DNA from: an uncultured Oscillibacter sp. | GTDB lineage: Bacteria; Bacillota; Clostridia; Oscillospirales; Oscillospiraceae | Assembly: GCA_910583695.1 (NCBI GenBank) | Contig: CAJTZL010000023.1 | Coordinates: 1 to 39,962 of the forward strand | Direction: 5' to 3' | DNA length: 39,962 bases | Shown here: positions 15,082 through 23,518 of the stretch, piece by piece | How positions within the stretch are numbered: the first letter of the stretch is position 1 | How the letters are laid out: each line of letters starts with the position of its first letter | Made by a program: the position numbers and the translations under genes | The notes under the pieces: model-generated | Database searches by the model: none | Seen by the model: the letters and a program-made list of their open reading frames with translations, nothing else | What the model was told of the DNA's origin: nothing

Positions 15082-15963
15082 ATGTGGACTTCGGTGGAGG
15101 AATACTCCTTTTCCGTCTTCCCCAACGAGAACTTTCTGGATCTGCGGCTGTATCAGTACGGCTGGGAACAGTGTGCGCCCCTGCACTCCTTCGGTCCCTA
15201 CGTCCGCAACCACTACCTGTTTCACTACGTCGTTTCCGGCCGCGGCCACCTGGATGCCACCGACGCTTCCGGCATGCGCCGGGACTACGACCTGGGACCG
15301 GACCAGGGCTTTTTGATCTGTCCCGGCCAGATCAGCACCTACGTGGCGGACCGGAACCAGCCCTGGAAGTACGTCTGGCTGGAGTTTGACGGCCTCCGGG
15401 TCTCGGAGTTCGTGGAGAGCGCCGGGCTGGACCTCTCTCAGCCGGTCTACCGGCCGCAGAGCTCCGCCCAGGGGCAGAGGGTCCGGGACATCATGCTCTA
15501 TATGGCGGACCACTCCGACGCATCTCCCCTCTACCTGACGGGGCTGCTGTTTTTGTTCCTGGACCTGCTGATTCAAACCTCCTCCACCCGGCGGGCTCTC
15601 CATGGCGTTCAGCTCAAGGACTTCTATATCCAGGAGGCCATCAATTACATGGAGCGGAACTACCAGCGGGAGCTCAGCGTGGAGGAGCTGGCGGACGTGT
15701 GCAAGCTGAACCGGAGCTATTTCAGCAAGCTCTTCAAGGACAGCATGGGCTGCCCGCCTCAGGAGTTCCTGATCCGCCTGCGGCTGGCCCATGCCGCTGA
15801 TCTGATGAAGGGAACCCGGAAGTCCATCGGAGACATCGCCGCCCGCTGCGGTTATCCGAATCAGCTCCATTTCTCCCGGGCCTTCAAGAAGCGGTACGGC
15901 ATCTCCCCCCGGGAGTGGAGGCTGGAGAATCAGATCCGGCAGACAAAGGAGATTCGAAAATGA
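15082..15963 (+). CDS. AraC-family transcriptional regulator
   Basis: A 293-residue regulator. The N-terminal half is a cupin-like sugar-sensing domain (FHYVVSGRGHLDA, PGQISTYVADRNQPWKYVWLEFDG). The last 100 residues are the double helix-turn-helix: LSVEELADVCKLNRSYFSKL and then SIGDIAARCGYPNQLHFSRA followed by KKRYGISPREWR. Members of this class usually activate neighbouring carbohydrate genes, but no sugar transport or hydrolase gene except a muramidase is adjacent. The ATG at 15082 lies very close to its AAGAAAGG; an in-frame GTG at 15094 is an alternative start. Confidence 0.92.
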   Translation: MWTSVEEYSFSVFPNENFLDLRLYQYGWEQCAPLHSFGPYVRNHYLFHYVVSGRGHLDATDASGMRRDYDLGPDQGFLICPGQISTYVADRNQPWKYVWLEFDGLRVSEFVESAGLDLSQPVYRPQSSAQGQRVRDIMLYMADHSDASPLYLTGLLFLFLDLLIQTSSTRRALHGVQLKDFYIQEAINYMERNYQRELSVEELADVCKLNRSYFSKLFKDSMGCPPQEFLIRLRLAHAADLMKGTRKSIGDIAARCGYPNQLHFSRAFKKRYGISPREWRLENQIRQTKEIRK

Positions 15964-15988
15964 CCACATGGGCGGCCTCGCCCGCCAA

Positions 15989-16025
15989 AAGCCTGGATTC
16001 CCGGACAGGGAACCCGGGCTTTTTT
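15989..16025 (+). terminator. intrinsic terminator after the AraC-type gene
   Basis: The stem AAGCCTGGATTCCC/GGGAACCCGGGCTT has two wobble-type mismatches and a 5-base loop, and ends in six Ts (16020-16025). Confidence 0.88.
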
Positions 16026-16064
16026 GCATGAAATGCGGGTTGATGAAATCCTTATGATTTGTGG

Positions 16065-16093
16065 TGCACAAGGGGGCCGGTTTGTGGTATACT
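16065..16093 (+). promoter_or_regulatory. extended -10 promoter for the GH25 gene
   Basis: TGCACA (16065-16070), a 17-base spacer and TATACT (16088-16093) with TG at 16085-16086. TTTGTGG occurs twice, before and inside the spacer, a possible regulator site. Confidence 0.7.
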
Positions 16094-16126
16094 AGGGAAA
16101 ACAGTCGAAGGATGGAGGAGACGACA

Positions 16127-17095
16127 ATGAACGACAGCGTATCCGGCATGGATGTAAGAGAGCGGGAACCGGGGAACCGCCAACTGAACGAGGAGCGTCC
16201 GTCCGGCAGCCGGCGGCCGGCCCCCTCCCGTCCCCGGGAAGGGGCGAACGGGCTGAGCGTTCTGTCCCTGGTACTTTCCATTGCCGCGCTGGTTCTGGCC
16301 GGAGGGGCGCTGTTCCTGGTTCTGCGGGGAACCGGGGAGGCGGAAATTCCGCTGGAGCCGGAGGCGGAAGAGCCGGTCACTTTCCGGTTTGGAGACATGG
16401 TTCTGACGCCGCTGGAGGGAATGCCACTCAATCCCTATGACAAGGACGGATTTTCCGTGGACGAAAGGGGCCGGGTCGTCTATGAGCGGAACGGCCGCCG
16501 GGCCAGGGCGGGCATCGACGTGTCCACCCACCAGAAGGACATTGACTGGCCGGCTGTGGCGGCGGATGGCGTGGACTTCGCCATGCTTCGGCTGGGCCAC
16601 CGGGGCTATTCCGAGGGCGGGCTGTTCCTGGACAAGACCTTTGAGCAGAATCTCCGGGGGGCCCTGGACGCGGGACTGGACGTGGGCATCTACTTCTTCT
16701 CCCAGGCCATAACGCCGGAGGAGGCGGAGGAGGAAGCGGACTATATCCTGGAGGTCCTGGATGGGCAGGAGCTGGCCTTTCCCGTGGCCTTCGACTGGGA
16801 GTCCATTCCCGGGGACGAGGCCCGCACCGACGGATTGGACGGAGAGACCCTGACCCGCTGTGCCGCTGCCTTCTGCGAGCGGATTCGGGACGCGGGGTAC
16901 TGCCCGGCGGTCTACTTCAACCGGACCCAGGGGTATCTCCGCTACGACCTGCGGGATCTGACGGAGTACGAGCTATGGCTGGCGGAATATGACGCCGTGC
17001 CGGACTTTTACTACCACTTTGACCTGTGGCAGTACTCCCATACCGGAAGAGTGAACGGCATCCAGGGGGATGTGGACTTGGATCTGGCCTTTTGA
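16127..17095 (+). CDS. membrane-anchored GH25 muramidase (lysozyme-like)
   Basis: A 322-residue protein: a cytoplasmic basic, Pro-rich tail (1-41), one transmembrane helix (42-67), a linker, and a glycoside hydrolase family 25 domain (about 127-322). The GH25 catalytic acids are in RAGIDVSTHQKDIDW (Asp131) and PVAFDWESIP (Asp223, Glu225); the later WLAEYD, FDLWQYSHTG and GDVDLD motifs are also typical. It would cleave the MurNAc-GlcNAc bond of peptidoglycan on the outer face of the membrane, probably in remodelling. GGAGGAG precedes the ATG. The unit is monocistronic, with its own promoter. Confidence 0.93.
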   Translation: MNDSVSGMDVREREPGNRQLNEERPSGSRRPAPSRPREGANGLSVLSLVLSIAALVLAGGALFLVLRGTGEAEIPLEPEAEEPVTFRFGDMVLTPLEGMPLNPYDKDGFSVDERGRVVYERNGRRARAGIDVSTHQKDIDWPAVAADGVDFAMLRLGHRGYSEGGLFLDKTFEQNLRGALDAGLDVGIYFFSQAITPEEAEEEADYILEVLDGQELAFPVAFDWESIPGDEARTDGLDGETLTRCAAAFCERIRDAGYCPAVYFNRTQGYLRYDLRDLTEYELWLAEYDAVPDFYYHFDLWQYSHTGRVNGIQGDVDLDLAF

Positions 17096-17103
17096 AAGGC
17101 GGC

Positions 17104-17145
17104 AAAAAAAGCAGGGGCGGGGGATATTTTATCCCCCGCCCCTGC
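17104..17145 (-). terminator. intrinsic terminator of the kinase operon
   Basis: A perfect 16-bp stem (17111-17126 with 17130-17145) with loop TTT. Read on the minus strand it is followed by seven Ts (17110-17104). It lies 37 bases after the DegV-fusion kinase stop. On the plus strand there is no U-run, so termination of the GH25 transcript here would be less efficient. Confidence 0.92.
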
Positions 17146-17181
17146 CGGTTACGCAGGGAAGGCAGTTGAGGAAGCGCGCCG

Positions 17182-19881
17182 TCAGGCCGCCCCGTCCCGG
17201 TTCGGAATCTGGAGAAAGGGAAGGGAGGCGTCGTCTCTGCGCATGAACAGCAGTCCGAAGGACCCCGGGCCGCAGTTACTGGCGATGGCGGAAGAGGCTT
17301 TTTGCAGGTAGACCCGTTCAAACGGGCAATACTGCTGCACCAGACTCTGGATATACTGGAGCCTTTTCTCGTCCATGCCGGAGTAGGTGATGAACAGGAT
17401 GCGCCGGTCGATGTTTCCGGTGTCCTGGAGGGTTTTCCGGACGTACTTTTTTGCCACGTGGGAAAAGCTCCCGATCTCCATGCGGCCCACCACCATCCGG
17501 CTTTTCCGCAGCTCCAGGACCGGATGCAGCAAAAGTGCGTCGCAGAGAATCTGGATGCGCTTGGAGAGCAGCCCGGACTGGCACATCATATGGGTGCTGT
17601 TTATGATGAAAGCGGAAGAGATGAAATGCTCCATCCGCCTCACCATTTCGAGGATGTCCTCCTTTGAGCCGTGATGCTCCGCCATATAGGCCGCGCACAG
17701 CACCGACAGGCCCAGGCTGCTGGAGAGATGCCCGGAGTCCACCACCGTGACGTTCTCAAAGGACTTCGCCGCTTCCAGGGCGTTCTGGTAGCCCTTGCTG
17801 ACATGCTGGGCCATGGTGATATGGATGACGTTCTGGGCCTCCGTCAGCTTCTCCGCGAAGAACCGTTCGTAGTCCTCCACCTCGGGAGGCTGGGAGACGC
17901 CCTTTCGTCCCGCGGCAATATGGAGGAGCAGCTCGTCCGGCTGCATCTCCTGTTCGTCCAGGAAGCGGCCCTCGTCCGTGGAGACGTAGTAGGGGCATAT
18001 GGAAATGCCGAACTCCTTCCGGAGGGACTCCGGCAGGTCGCACACGCTGTCCGTCGTCACCAGAATGGAGCGCCGCTGGGCCTGCTCAAAGATCAGGATG
18101 TCCTTCTCCACATCCGACTGCCGGGCCGCCTCGTTCAGCTGCACCAGACCCTTGGGGAGGATGCTCAGCACGGCGGCCTCCAGCAGTGCGCCGCTGACGG
18201 GCTTGGCAAGATAGCCGCTGAAGCCCTCCTTCCGGTAGAGAAGCTGGTTGTCGCTGCCGGCATTGGCGGTCAGGGCCACCACGGGTACGTCCTGGCACAG
18301 GCCCGCCGGCTGGACGCGGAGCGCGTGGAGGCACTGGATTCCGTCCATTTCCGGCATCAGGTGGTCCATGAGGATGCAGTCGTAATGGTGGTTCTGGGTC
18401 AGCCGCAGGCACTCGGCGCCGCTGGACGCCGTGTCGATCTGGATTTTCGTCTCCGCCAGCAGCTTGGTGACGACCATCAGGTTCATGTCGTTGTCGTCCA
18501 CCACGAGAATGTGGGCGTCCGGCGCCTCGAAGCTCTGCTGGTAAGGCTCCCCGTCGTGGACCCGCGCCCGGGAGGCCAGGGTGAAGGTGCCCAGCTCTTT
18601 TTCGTCCACGATGTCCTGGTCCAGCCGGACAATGAAGGTGGAGCCCCGGGTGTAGACGCTGTTGACGCTGATTTCTCCGCCCATCAGCTCCACCAGCTGC
18701 TGGACGATGCTCAGCCCCAGCCCGGTTCCTTCAATGTAGCGGTTCCGCTCCTCGTCCACCCGCCGGAAGGCGTTGAAAATGTAGGGAATGTTTTCCTTCT
18801 TCACGCCCTGGCCGGTGTCTTCCACGGAGTACCAGACCCGCACCCGGTTGAGCCCCTGGCGCTCGCACCGGACGGAGAGAGTGATGGAGCCTTCACTGGT
18901 GTATTTCACCGCGTTGTTCAGCAGGTTGATCAGGACCTGCTTGATGCGCACCTCGTCTCCGCAGAGCATGCTGGGAATGGAGGAGTCCACGTGGAGCTTG
19001 AACTCCAGCCCCTTCTCCTTGGCCTTGATCCAGATCATATTGACGATCTCCGAGAACAGGGCGCCCGTCTCATAGGAGACGTTGGTGATTTCCATTTTGC
19101 CGGATTTGATCTTGGAGATGTCCAGAATGTCGTTAATCAGAGAGAGGAGCATCTTGCTGGCTCCCTGGATGTTTCTTGCGTTTTCCGCCACCTCGTCCGA
19201 AATGTCCTCCCGCAGGATGATTTCGTTTAAGCCGATGATGGTATTGATGGGGGTGCGGATCTCGTGGCTCATGCTGGAGAAGAAGTGGTTCTCCGCCTGG
19301 TTCAGCTCCTCGATTTCCTTTTTCTGCCGCTGGGAGAGGGCGTTTTCCTCTTCGTACATCCTGTTCAGGAACATCAGCAGCACGCTGGTGAGCAGACCGA
19401 CCATGATCATGGACAGCGCGGAGTCGAACAGGGCGTTGTGGTTGGCGTTGGACGTGGCCACTTCCGGGAAGTAAAAGGCTGTGCTGTAGCAAAGCATGGT
19501 TTCCGCCGTGCAGAGCCCGAAGAACACGGCCCTGCGCCGTCCCTGCAGGGTGATGCAGACGTAAATGAAGCAGAGCACAAACCACTCCGGCACGCCGCTG
19601 TAAAATCCGCCTGCGGAAAAGAAGGTGACGGGGAACAGCGTAAGCAGCAGCACCGCAATGGCTGTGGCTCCCATCTGGATTCTTTTTTTCCGGATGCTGA
19701 ATTTGACGATGACCGCTATGGCGATGAGGCTTGCCACCATGATCAGGATGTTCCAGATGCTCCTGCCCATGGGCAGGGTGAACGCAATGGCGATCATGCA
19801 GATGCCCGTCACGATGCGGAACATGCGCTCCCGCAGGCTGATCCTGTGGTCCGTGATGATATCAAACCATTTTTTAATCAC
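17182..19881 (-). CDS. hybrid sensor histidine kinase with receiver and C-terminal DegV domain
   Basis: An 899-residue fusion. Residues 1-175 hold about six membrane helices; 185-265 are HisKA with phospho-acceptor His206 in MSHEIRTPIN; 305-425 are the ATPase (NNAVKY, EDTGQGV, GTGLGLSI); 455-575 are a receiver with phospho-acceptor Asp506 in ILMDHLMPEMDG; 604-890 match DegV (EDD fold): TTDSVCDLP, GISICPYYVS, GVSQPPEVEDY, HVSKGYQNA, VTVVDSG and the closing SNCGPGSFGLLF. DegV proteins bind a fatty acid; Ser695 of the usual carboxylate-binding pair is kept, while the other position appears to be Val662 instead of Thr. The start is a GTG behind GGAGGG. It is the last gene of a three-gene operon. 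I do not know of a described fusion of this kind. Confidence 0.92.
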   Translation of the reverse strand: MIKKWFDIITDHRISLRERMFRIVTGICMIAIAFTLPMGRSIWNILIMVASLIAIAVIVKFSIRKKRIQMGATAIAVLLLTLFPVTFFSAGGFYSGVPEWFVLCFIYVCITLQGRRRAVFFGLCTAETMLCYSTAFYFPEVATSNANHNALFDSALSMIMVGLLTSVLLMFLNRMYEEENALSQRQKKEIEELNQAENHFFSSMSHEIRTPINTIIGLNEIILREDISDEVAENARNIQGASKMLLSLINDILDISKIKSGKMEITNVSYETGALFSEIVNMIWIKAKEKGLEFKLHVDSSIPSMLCGDEVRIKQVLINLLNNAVKYTSEGSITLSVRCERQGLNRVRVWYSVEDTGQGVKKENIPYIFNAFRRVDEERNRYIEGTGLGLSIVQQLVELMGGEISVNSVYTRGSTFIVRLDQDIVDEKELGTFTLASRARVHDGEPYQQSFEAPDAHILVVDDNDMNLMVVTKLLAETKIQIDTASSGAECLRLTQNHHYDCILMDHLMPEMDGIQCLHALRVQPAGLCQDVPVVALTANAGSDNQLLYRKEGFSGYLAKPVSGALLEAAVLSILPKGLVQLNEAARQSDVEKDILIFEQAQRRSILVTTDSVCDLPESLRKEFGISICPYYVSTDEGRFLDEQEMQPDELLLHIAAGRKGVSQPPEVEDYERFFAEKLTEAQNVIHITMAQHVSKGYQNALEAAKSFENVTVVDSGHLSSSLGLSVLCAAYMAEHHGSKEDILEMVRRMEHFISSAFIINSTHMMCQSGLLSKRIQILCDALLLHPVLELRKSRMVVGRMEIGSFSHVAKKYVRKTLQDTGNIDRRILFITYSGMDEKRLQYIQSLVQQYCPFERVYLQKASSAIASNCGPGSFGLLFMRRDDASLPFLQIPNRDGAA

Positions 19882-19895
19882 GCAGTCTGCCCTCC

Positions 19896-22481
19896 TTAGA
19901 ACATGGAGCTTTCAGGCAGAAGACCCTGAATCTCGGAAATGTGCGCGCAGAGCTCGTCATAGGCGCGCAGCAGGCCGTCGTGGTGCTCCTGAATGTAGTC
20001 CGCATCGCCGCGTTTCCCTGCCAGCTCCAGCCCCTTTGCCTGGGCGGAGAGCGCCTCCGCTCCGATGGTCAGGGATGTGCTTTTCAGCGCGTGGACCTTG
20101 ATGGCATAGTCCGTCCAATTGGCGCTTTCATACAAGGAGACGATCTCCTCCCGTTTCTCGGCGCTCTGTACGCAGAACAGCCGCAACATTTCCCGGTAGA
20201 AGTCCTCGTCTCCGGCGCAGTAGTCCAGCCCCAGATCTCCGTTGATGCCGATTCGGGTAAGCCGGTCATAGGGGATCACGGGCTCTTCGACGGCGGTTTC
20301 CGGCGAAGTGGCCGTTTCCAGATCCGACATGGCCGCCGCCGGAGCCACCGGAGCCGCCGCGGCGGTCGGAGCTGCCGGAACGACCTGGATGGCGCCGGTG
20401 AAATCCTCGGAGGCGGACCGTGGGCTGTAGCGGATGCAGTTCTTGGGCAGCACCCTCCGCAGCACCCGCTCCAGGACGGTGCGCTCGATGGGCTTGGGAA
20501 CAAATTCCGTAAAGCCCTCGCTGCGGAACATCTCCCTTGCGCCGCTGACCGTGTTTGCCGTCAGCGCGATGACCGGCAGATCCTGATAGGCGCCGTTTTT
20601 GAGCTCCCGAATCTTTTTCAGAGTCTCCACGCCGTCAAAGCCCGGCATCATGTGGTCCAAGAAGATGATGTCGTAAGAGACGCTGCCGCACTGCGTCACC
20701 GCCTCTCTTCCGCTCAGGCAGGTATCCACTTCGATTCCATAGCTGCCCAGAACGCCCTTGGCCACCACCAGGTTCATCTCCTCGTCGTCCACCGCCAGCG
20801 CCCGGACGCCCACGCAGGTAAAGGGCTTCCGCCCTGCGGCCTGGTCCTCCGCAAAGCCGCGCTCCCCGACCTCCCCGTTCAGCAGGTTTGCGACCGAGAG
20901 GGCGGAGAAGGGCTTATGTATGATGAGCAGCTTGCTCTCGCTGGACAGGGCAAACTCCTTTTCCGCAATCAGAATGACGCGGAGAGAGTCCGCCAGCTCT
21001 TCGTAGTATTCCCGGTTTTCATCATATTCCGACTGGGCGATGAAGACGTGGGTCAGCTTCTGGCTGCGCTGCAGCTTGAGCAGGCCCTCAAAGTTGTGGG
21101 TCTGGTACCCCCGGACGCTCAGACCCTCCACCAGACTCAGGATCAGCCCGTCATAATATTCCCGGACCTCGTCGCAGGCGTACTTTTCCGGCCGGAAATA
21201 GCACGCGATGCAGAGCTGCTCCGGGTGGTTGAGCACGATGCAAGGCCGATCGTCCGCAACGCCCTGGGGAAGCACAATGTGGGCGGACAGGCCCTGCTGT
21301 CCGCTGCTTTTAAAATGAATAAAGCCGCCCATGGCGGTCAGAAGCCCCTGGGCGATGGGGAGTCCAAGCCCAAGCCCTCCCGCGAGGCGGCTGCTTCCGG
21401 AATCCGCCTGATAAAAGACATGATACATCTGCGACAGCTGGGAGTCGGTCATGCCGATGCCGGTGTCGCGGATGTCTACAATCAGATTGATGCCGTAGCT
21501 TTCCCGGCGGCTGGAGATGCGGACATTGATGCCGCCCTCCTCCGTGAATTTGAGGGAATTTTCCACCAGGATTTTCAGCACGTGGGAGATTTTCTCCGCG
21601 TCGCCCACCAGAATCGCCGGTACCTTGGGATCAATGTCAAACACCAGCTCCAGGTGCTGGCGGTTGCTTTGCAGCGCAGTCGTGGTGATCACGTCGTTCA
21701 GCACCGAGGTGATCATATATTCCTTCCTGGCGGGGGACAGTGTACCCTCCACAATTTCCGTGTAGTCCAGCATGTTGTTGATCTGGTTGGAAAGGCGCTT
21801 TCCCGCCAGCTTGATGGAGGTCATGTCGGACCGGATATCCGGGGAGAGGTCCTTTCCAAGAGCCACCTCGCTGATTCCGATGACCATGTTGATGGGCGTG
21901 CGGAGCTCGTGGGACACGTTGGACAAAAAGAGGGCGTTCTGCTTTCCGGCCGTCTCCAGCTCGGAAAAAATGTGCTGGTAGCGCTTCTGCTGGGCGTTCC
22001 GGCAGTTGATCCAGTATCTGGCAAGCGCCGACCCGCAAAAGAAGACAACAGCCCCCAGAATCAGGCGGAAAGTGTCTTGAAGCCCCATCTGCCGGGAGAT
22101 GGTCCGGAGGATCAGGCCGTGATACAGAAGGGCCAGCAGGTACAGGGCTTCGATTGTGTGCATAATCCATTTTTTGTTCAACATGAACAGCGCCAGAATC
22201 AGGACGCAGGCCACGGCGGGGATGTCGAAAAGACTGCTTTTATGCACGCTGAAGAAAAAGAATTCAATCATCATCAGGCCGGTGCACAGGTTTTCGTAAA
22301 GCGTGTCCGACCCGAGCCGGGCAATGTGCAGAAGCCAGATGCTGAAACAGCCCGCCGTCATCAGCGGAAGCATCCAAAATTCCCAAGACAGGGCCATTGC
22401 AGCCAAGCCCAGTATGCCGCTGAATACCGTGGCAATAATGGCCAGCAGCAGATGCCTGGTTGTCTGTTCTTCGGGTCTCAT
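19896..22481 (-). CDS. hybrid sensor histidine kinase with pseudo-receiver, receiver and Hpt domains
   Basis: An 861-residue phosphorelay kinase. Residues 1-155 have about five to six membrane helices and no large extracellular domain. HisKA carries His191 in NVSHELRTPIN; the ATPase has ENSLKF, DTGIGM and GGLGLGLP. Residues 412-535 look like a degenerate receiver (HKPFSALSVANLL end, no obvious acceptor Asp); 558-680 form an intact receiver with Asp609 in IIFLDHMMPGFDG. After an Ala/Pro linker (700-718) comes an Hpt domain with phospho-acceptor His797 in VHALKSTSLTIGA. The ATG overlaps the response-regulator stop by four bases, and the DegV-fusion kinase follows 14 bases after this stop. Confidence 0.94.
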   Translation of the reverse strand: MRPEEQTTRHLLLAIIATVFSGILGLAAMALSWEFWMLPLMTAGCFSIWLLHIARLGSDTLYENLCTGLMMIEFFFFSVHKSSLFDIPAVACVLILALFMLNKKWIMHTIEALYLLALLYHGLILRTISRQMGLQDTFRLILGAVVFFCGSALARYWINCRNAQQKRYQHIFSELETAGKQNALFLSNVSHELRTPINMVIGISEVALGKDLSPDIRSDMTSIKLAGKRLSNQINNMLDYTEIVEGTLSPARKEYMITSVLNDVITTTALQSNRQHLELVFDIDPKVPAILVGDAEKISHVLKILVENSLKFTEEGGINVRISSRRESYGINLIVDIRDTGIGMTDSQLSQMYHVFYQADSGSSRLAGGLGLGLPIAQGLLTAMGGFIHFKSSGQQGLSAHIVLPQGVADDRPCIVLNHPEQLCIACYFRPEKYACDEVREYYDGLILSLVEGLSVRGYQTHNFEGLLKLQRSQKLTHVFIAQSEYDENREYYEELADSLRVILIAEKEFALSSESKLLIIHKPFSALSVANLLNGEVGERGFAEDQAAGRKPFTCVGVRALAVDDEEMNLVVAKGVLGSYGIEVDTCLSGREAVTQCGSVSYDIIFLDHMMPGFDGVETLKKIRELKNGAYQDLPVIALTANTVSGAREMFRSEGFTEFVPKPIERTVLERVLRRVLPKNCIRYSPRSASEDFTGAIQVVPAAPTAAAAPVAPAAAMSDLETATSPETAVEEPVIPYDRLTRIGINGDLGLDYCAGDEDFYREMLRLFCVQSAEKREEIVSLYESANWTDYAIKVHALKSTSLTIGAEALSAQAKGLELAGKRGDADYIQEHHDGLLRAYDELCAHISEIQGLLPESSMF

Positions 22482-22840
22482 GCCTTCTCAAGCTCCGGGG
22501 TGACGCGCTTGAGCAGCTCCTGAGGCCGGTAGGGCTTTTTGAGGTAATTCGCCGCGCCCAGCCGGATGGCGGTCTGGACGTCCTCTTCCAGTCCCGACGC
22601 CGTCAAAAAGATCACGGGGATGTCTGCGGCAAATTCCTTCATGCGCTCGAAGGTTTCGATGCCGTTCATCTCAGGCATATCAATGTCCAGGAGAACCAGA
22701 TCCACGTCCTCGCTCTTGAGCTTGACCAGAGCTTCAATTCCGGAATTTGCTAAGAGCACGTCGTAGTCTTTTCCGAGGATGATCTTGGTCCGCGTCAGGT
22801 TCATGCCGTCGTCGTCTACCACTAAAATCCGTTTTTTCAT
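22478..22840 (-). CDS. single-domain response regulator (CheY-like)
   Basis: A 120-residue receiver with no output domain. The acidic pocket is VVDDDG near residues 7-12, the phospho-acceptor is Asp52 in LVLLDIDMPEMNG, the conserved Thr is in FLTASG and the Lys in YLKKPY. The ATG follows AGGGAGG. It is the first gene of the operon and its end overlaps the next kinase (ATGA). It probably acts as a phosphate shuttle or protein-binding switch in the relay formed with the two hybrid kinases. Confidence 0.95.
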   Translation of the reverse strand: MKKRILVVDDDGMNLTRTKIILGKDYDVLLANSGIEALVKLKSEDVDLVLLDIDMPEMNGIETFERMKEFAADIPVIFLTASGLEEDVQTAIRLGAANYLKKPYRPQELLKRVTPELEKA

Positions 22841-22864
22841 GTGATTGCCTCCCTGTCTTGTTGC

Positions 22865-23019
22865 TAGAGCAGTTCCCAGAAATCATGAGAAAACAGGAAG
22901 CGAGGGCAGGGAGGGCAAGGCGGAGGACGCAGGCGGGCTGACGCCCGTCCAGGACGACAACGCGGCCCTGCGATTCCTGGACCGCTGAACGTTTCTCATT
23001 ATTTTTGGGGGCTGCTCTA
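22865..23019. repeat. MITE-like palindromic repeat, copy 2 (inverted relative to copy 1)
   Basis: A 155-base element whose sequence is the reverse complement of copy 1, with both terminal repeats conserved and a few small internal differences and indels. It is bordered by TA on both sides. It lies between the operon promoter (23045-23073) and the response-regulator ATG, so it is transcribed as part of the 5' UTR and could fold into a long hairpin there. Confidence 0.87.
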
Positions 23020-23044
23020 GGTGGTTCAAACGCCCACGCGGTCC

Positions 23045-23073
23045 ATTTTAAATGAAAGCTCCGGGAAAATCAA
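23045..23073 (-). promoter_or_regulatory. sigma-A promoter of the kinase operon
   Basis: On the minus strand TTGATT (23073-23068), a 17-base spacer and TAAAAT (23050-23045). Transcription would start near 23038, giving a leader of almost 200 bases that contains the whole repeat element. Confidence 0.75.
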
Positions 23074-23202
23074 GCCTATATTTCCAGTCTGCGCAGCTGT
23101 TTTCCCCGGGAGGTTCCATATTGGATTTATCTGGATATTTGTGCCGGATTTTTCCAGGACATCTGCCGCTCCGGCGCTTTTCTGCCACGGCTTTACATGA
23201 AA

Positions 23203-23232
23203 AATGACACCTTCATGATGGAAGGTGTCATT
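23203..23232 (-). terminator. intrinsic terminator of the candidate sRNA
   Basis: AATGACACCTTC/GAAGGTGTCATT, a perfect 12-bp stem with a 6-base loop; read on the minus strand it runs into TTTTT. It lies upstream of the kinase-operon promoter, so it does not belong to that operon, and no plus-strand gene ends here. Confidence 0.8.
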
Positions 23233-23512
23233 GCTGAGCTGCGCCGTAATTCCCCGGGATCGGCCGCAGAGGCGGGAGCAGACGGACGCCGCTGCCCGCA
23301 TGTTTCCGCCCGGCTTTTGTTTGCGCCGGAAATGTGCTGAAACGGCGCTGCTTTTCCAAAAAGCGTAAGATATTTGTACATCCTTCCAGGCAAAATTTCG
23401 TTTGGTAAAAAATTGAAAAAAACAACATTCTCCTGCAAAGGAATGCAGGAAAAAACGCAGTTAAATCTGTTAAAACGTGTACATTTTTACAAGTACGACT
23501 CCGATTATATCC
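23203..23512 (-). ncRNA. candidate small RNA (about 310 nt)
   Basis: A minus-strand transcription unit is framed by a strong promoter (23519-23547) and a perfect 12-bp terminator hairpin (23203-23232, with five Ts on the minus strand). The interior has stems such as GCGCCG/CGGCGC near 23324-23348. The frames inside it are not convincing: the best (66 codons from 23428, ending at the terminator) has an AGGAG only one base from its ATG. No known riboswitch consensus was recognised. It could be a trans-acting sRNA or an unknown regulatory RNA of the neighbouring operons. Confidence 0.5.
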
Positions 23513-23518
23513 AGCAGT

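Noticed and set aside
12899..15316. 805-residue plus-strand open frame opposite the C11 peptidase
   Set aside because: Antisense shadow, Gly/Val/His-rich without motifs, and it runs through the promoter region and into the AraC gene in another frame.
19941..22523. 860-residue plus-strand open frame opposite the first hybrid kinase
   Set aside because: An antisense shadow of a clear kinase in GC-rich DNA; the translation has no domain motifs.
23026..23301. 91-residue minus-strand open frame in the kinase-EPS gap
   Set aside because: It runs through a terminator hairpin and over the kinase-operon promoter, and has no good ribosome site.
23203..23440. Known riboswitch (c-di-GMP, cobalamin, SAM, ZTP) in the candidate sRNA
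   Set aside because: None of the consensus cores could be matched by eye; the unit also ends before, and separately from, the downstream operon promoter.
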